A DNA stretch of 53,640 nucleotides, taken from assembly GCA_015056625.1 (NCBI GenBank), contig SVFY01000020.1:1-53640 (forward strand), written 5' to 3'. A program made the position numbers and the translations under genes. Each line of letters begins with the position of its first letter. The first letter of the stretch is position 1. Under the pieces are notes generated by a model. It was not told where the DNA came from, searched no databases, and saw nothing but the letters and a program-made list of their open reading frames with translations. This DNA is from Butyrivibrio sp. Its GTDB lineage: Bacteria > Bacillota > Clostridia > Lachnospirales > Lachnospiraceae. Positions 52,589 to 53,640 of the stretch are shown one piece after another.

Positions 52589-53065
52589 ATGATAAATGCT
52601 AAAGTTAAGAAATTTTTAGATAATAACGGGCTGGGTGACAGACTTACAGAACATTCTGAAACAATAGATACTGTTGAGCATGCCGCACAGCAGATAGGAT
52701 GTACAGAACCTGAGATTGCAAAGACATTGTCTTTTATTGTGGATGAGAAGCCTGTGATAGTTGTGATGGCAGGCGATGGCAAGGTAAACAGCTCCAAGTT
52801 TAAGTCTGTGTTTCATACTAAGCCTCATATGATACCAAGAGAACAGGTTGCTGATATAACTGGTTTTCAGCCCGGCGGGGTCTGTCCATTTGCAGTGCCA
52901 AAAGACATACCAATATGGCTCGATGTTTCTATGAAGAGATTTGAATATGTACATCCCGCAGGGGGAAATGAGTTTACTTCGGTAAAGATTACTCCTGATG
53001 AACTTGAAAGGGTTACTGATACACAAGGTTGGTGTGATGTATGTAAGGGATGGGAAGAGGAATAG
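52589..53065 (+). CDS. YbaK/EbsC-type aminoacyl-tRNA deacylase family protein
   Basis: 158 residues. The family clears mischarged tRNA (for example Cys-tRNA-Pro) in trans. The segments HAAQQIGCTEPEIAKTLSF, VVMAGDGKVNSSKFKS and ITGFQPGGVCPFAVPKDIPI match the fold, with the substrate-pocket lysine expected in IAKTLSF. The extra C-terminal CDVCKG is unusual but common in Lachnospiraceae forms as far as I recall. ATG 52589 is preferred to an upstream in-frame start at 52556, which overlaps larE. It starts 7 nt after the larE stop. Confidence 0.85.
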   Translation: MINAKVKKFLDNNGLGDRLTEHSETIDTVEHAAQQIGCTEPEIAKTLSFIVDEKPVIVVMAGDGKVNSSKFKSVFHTKPHMIPREQVADITGFQPGGVCPFAVPKDIPIWLDVSMKRFEYVHPAGGNEFTSVKITPDELERVTDTQGWCDVCKGWEEE

Positions 53066-53130
53066 CCTGTGAAGTCTATTCAGCATATACAAGTGAATAA
53101 AGAAAAAGCAATAGAATAAAAGACTTATTG

Positions 53131-53161
53131 GCAGCTATGGAGAAATCTGTAGCTGCTTTTT
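53131..53161 (+). terminator. intrinsic terminator after the YbaK-type gene
   Basis: GCAGCTA/TAGCTGC stem, 12-nt loop, then TTTTT. Confidence 0.75.
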
Positions 53162-53207
53162 GTATGGTCCACTTTTCAGGTTGCAATCATGGGGAACCAG
53201 TCTTTTT

Positions 53208-53253
53208 TCGACATATAGTTAGCCACAACTAACGAAAAGAGTTATAATGTCGA
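53208..53253 (+). promoter_or_regulatory. promoter with nested inverted repeats before the DUF6796-like gene
   Basis: TAGCCA (53220-53225) and TATAAT (53243-53248) are 17 nt apart. GTTAG/CTAAC (53218-53233) overlaps the -35 box, and TCGACAT/ATGTCGA (53208-53214 with 53247-53253) encloses the promoter. The inner dyad recalls DtxR-family boxes, but the match is partial. Confidence 0.5.
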
Positions 53254-53283
53254 TATAAAAAGCGATAAAACGGAGGATGAGTG

Positions 53284-53604
53284 ATGAAGTCAAAACAAAG
53301 AATATTGTTTGGGTGTTATGCAATGGTACTTGCTATTATCGGCGATTATCTGCTTGGATACGGTACGATTGGCACAACATCAGACCCGGATGCCTATATG
53401 GGCATATCATGGAATGTGGCTCCTGATTGGAGATACGCAGTATCATCAATCCTCGGTTTTTTATGTGCAGCGATGTTTGCTTATGCTGCAACAGAACTGA
53501 TGAGGATCATGGAGGATGAATATAAGGAATGGACGTCACGGAAATTCTTGGTGTGCGTGAATGGTGTATCTGCTAATCTAAATATAGGTCAGATGGCTCA
53601 TTGA
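53284..53604 (+). CDS. DUF6796-like membrane protein, probably truncated
   Basis: 106 residues. KQRILFGCYAMVLAIIGDYLL, DPDAYMGISWNVAPDWRYAV and the helix SSILGFLCAAMFAYAATELM resemble the N-terminal part of DUF6796 membrane proteins, which are about twice as long as I recall. After residue 82 the sequence (EWTSRKFLVCVNGVSANLN) turns polar and loses the pattern before stopping at 53604, which suggests a frameshift or internal break. CGGAGGATGAG supports the ATG at 53284. The window ends 36 nt later, so the downstream part cannot be checked. Confidence 0.6.
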   Translation: MKSKQRILFGCYAMVLAIIGDYLLGYGTIGTTSDPDAYMGISWNVAPDWRYAVSSILGFLCAAMFAYAATELMRIMEDEYKEWTSRKFLVCVNGVSANLNIGQMAH

Positions 53605-53640
53605 AAATTCAGTCACTTATGACTCAAAATAATGTATCCT

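Overview
The window is chromosomal DNA from a low-to-moderate GC anaerobic Firmicute, most likely a Lachnospiraceae member close to Butyrivibrio/Pseudobutyrivibrio. This is an inference from gene content and order: pyruvate:ferredoxin oxidoreductase, MecA/ClpX, SleB-type hydrolases, small Lachnospiraceae-type families (DUF402, DUF975, DUF1284, DUF1275, DUF6145, DUF6796) and the argF-birA-coaX-dusB-greA-lysS order. No rRNA, tRNA or CRISPR array was seen.

Layout. 1-6500: 3' part of nifJ, then nudC, cysK and a convergent mecA. 6500-7180: a gene-free stretch with three direct repeats, a promoter-like box and two hairpins. 7180-12780: a co-directional cluster of a GH18-like surface protein, threonylcarbamoyl-AMP synthase, rpiB, upp, dCMP deaminase and a SleB-type hydrolase with a coiled coil. 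12790-20210: a DUF402 protein divergent from a large exported protein, then clpX, carbamate kinase (minus) and a MATE transporter. 20330-24000: a minus-strand run of a GH2 enzyme and three small proteins. 24250-29230: tex, a DUF1284 protein, and a SAM riboswitch with metK. 29300-30890: an unusual element with long inverted repeats around one nuclease-like gene. 30950-38680: dnaE (minus), pfkA, an RNA methyltransferase, proC and a second SleB-type hydrolase. 38780-45440: argF, birA, coaX, a DUF6145 protein, dusB, greA, lysS.

From 45440 to the right edge the sequence turns accessory. There is a repeat-rich non-coding stretch with three evenly spaced dyads, a paralogue of the nuclease-like gene, an AbiE-type toxin-antitoxin operon with two clear operators, small hypothetical genes, and an IS200/IS605-family element (TnpA plus TnpB) that lies between fragments of two unrelated genes, one of them larE. 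A YbaK-type deacylase and a short membrane protein close the window.

Most genes are housekeeping and do not form one pathway. The best candidates for something undescribed are (1) the 1.6 kb element at 29300-30893, with about 200-bp compound inverted repeats and one PD-(D/E)XK-like gene, with its relative at 46006; (2) the three TGACTAA-N20-TTAGTCA dyads upstream of that relative; (3) the promoter/repeat/hairpin array at 6571-6778; and (4) the large palindromes carrying GACACGGGGACGGTTCT, present three times at gene ends.
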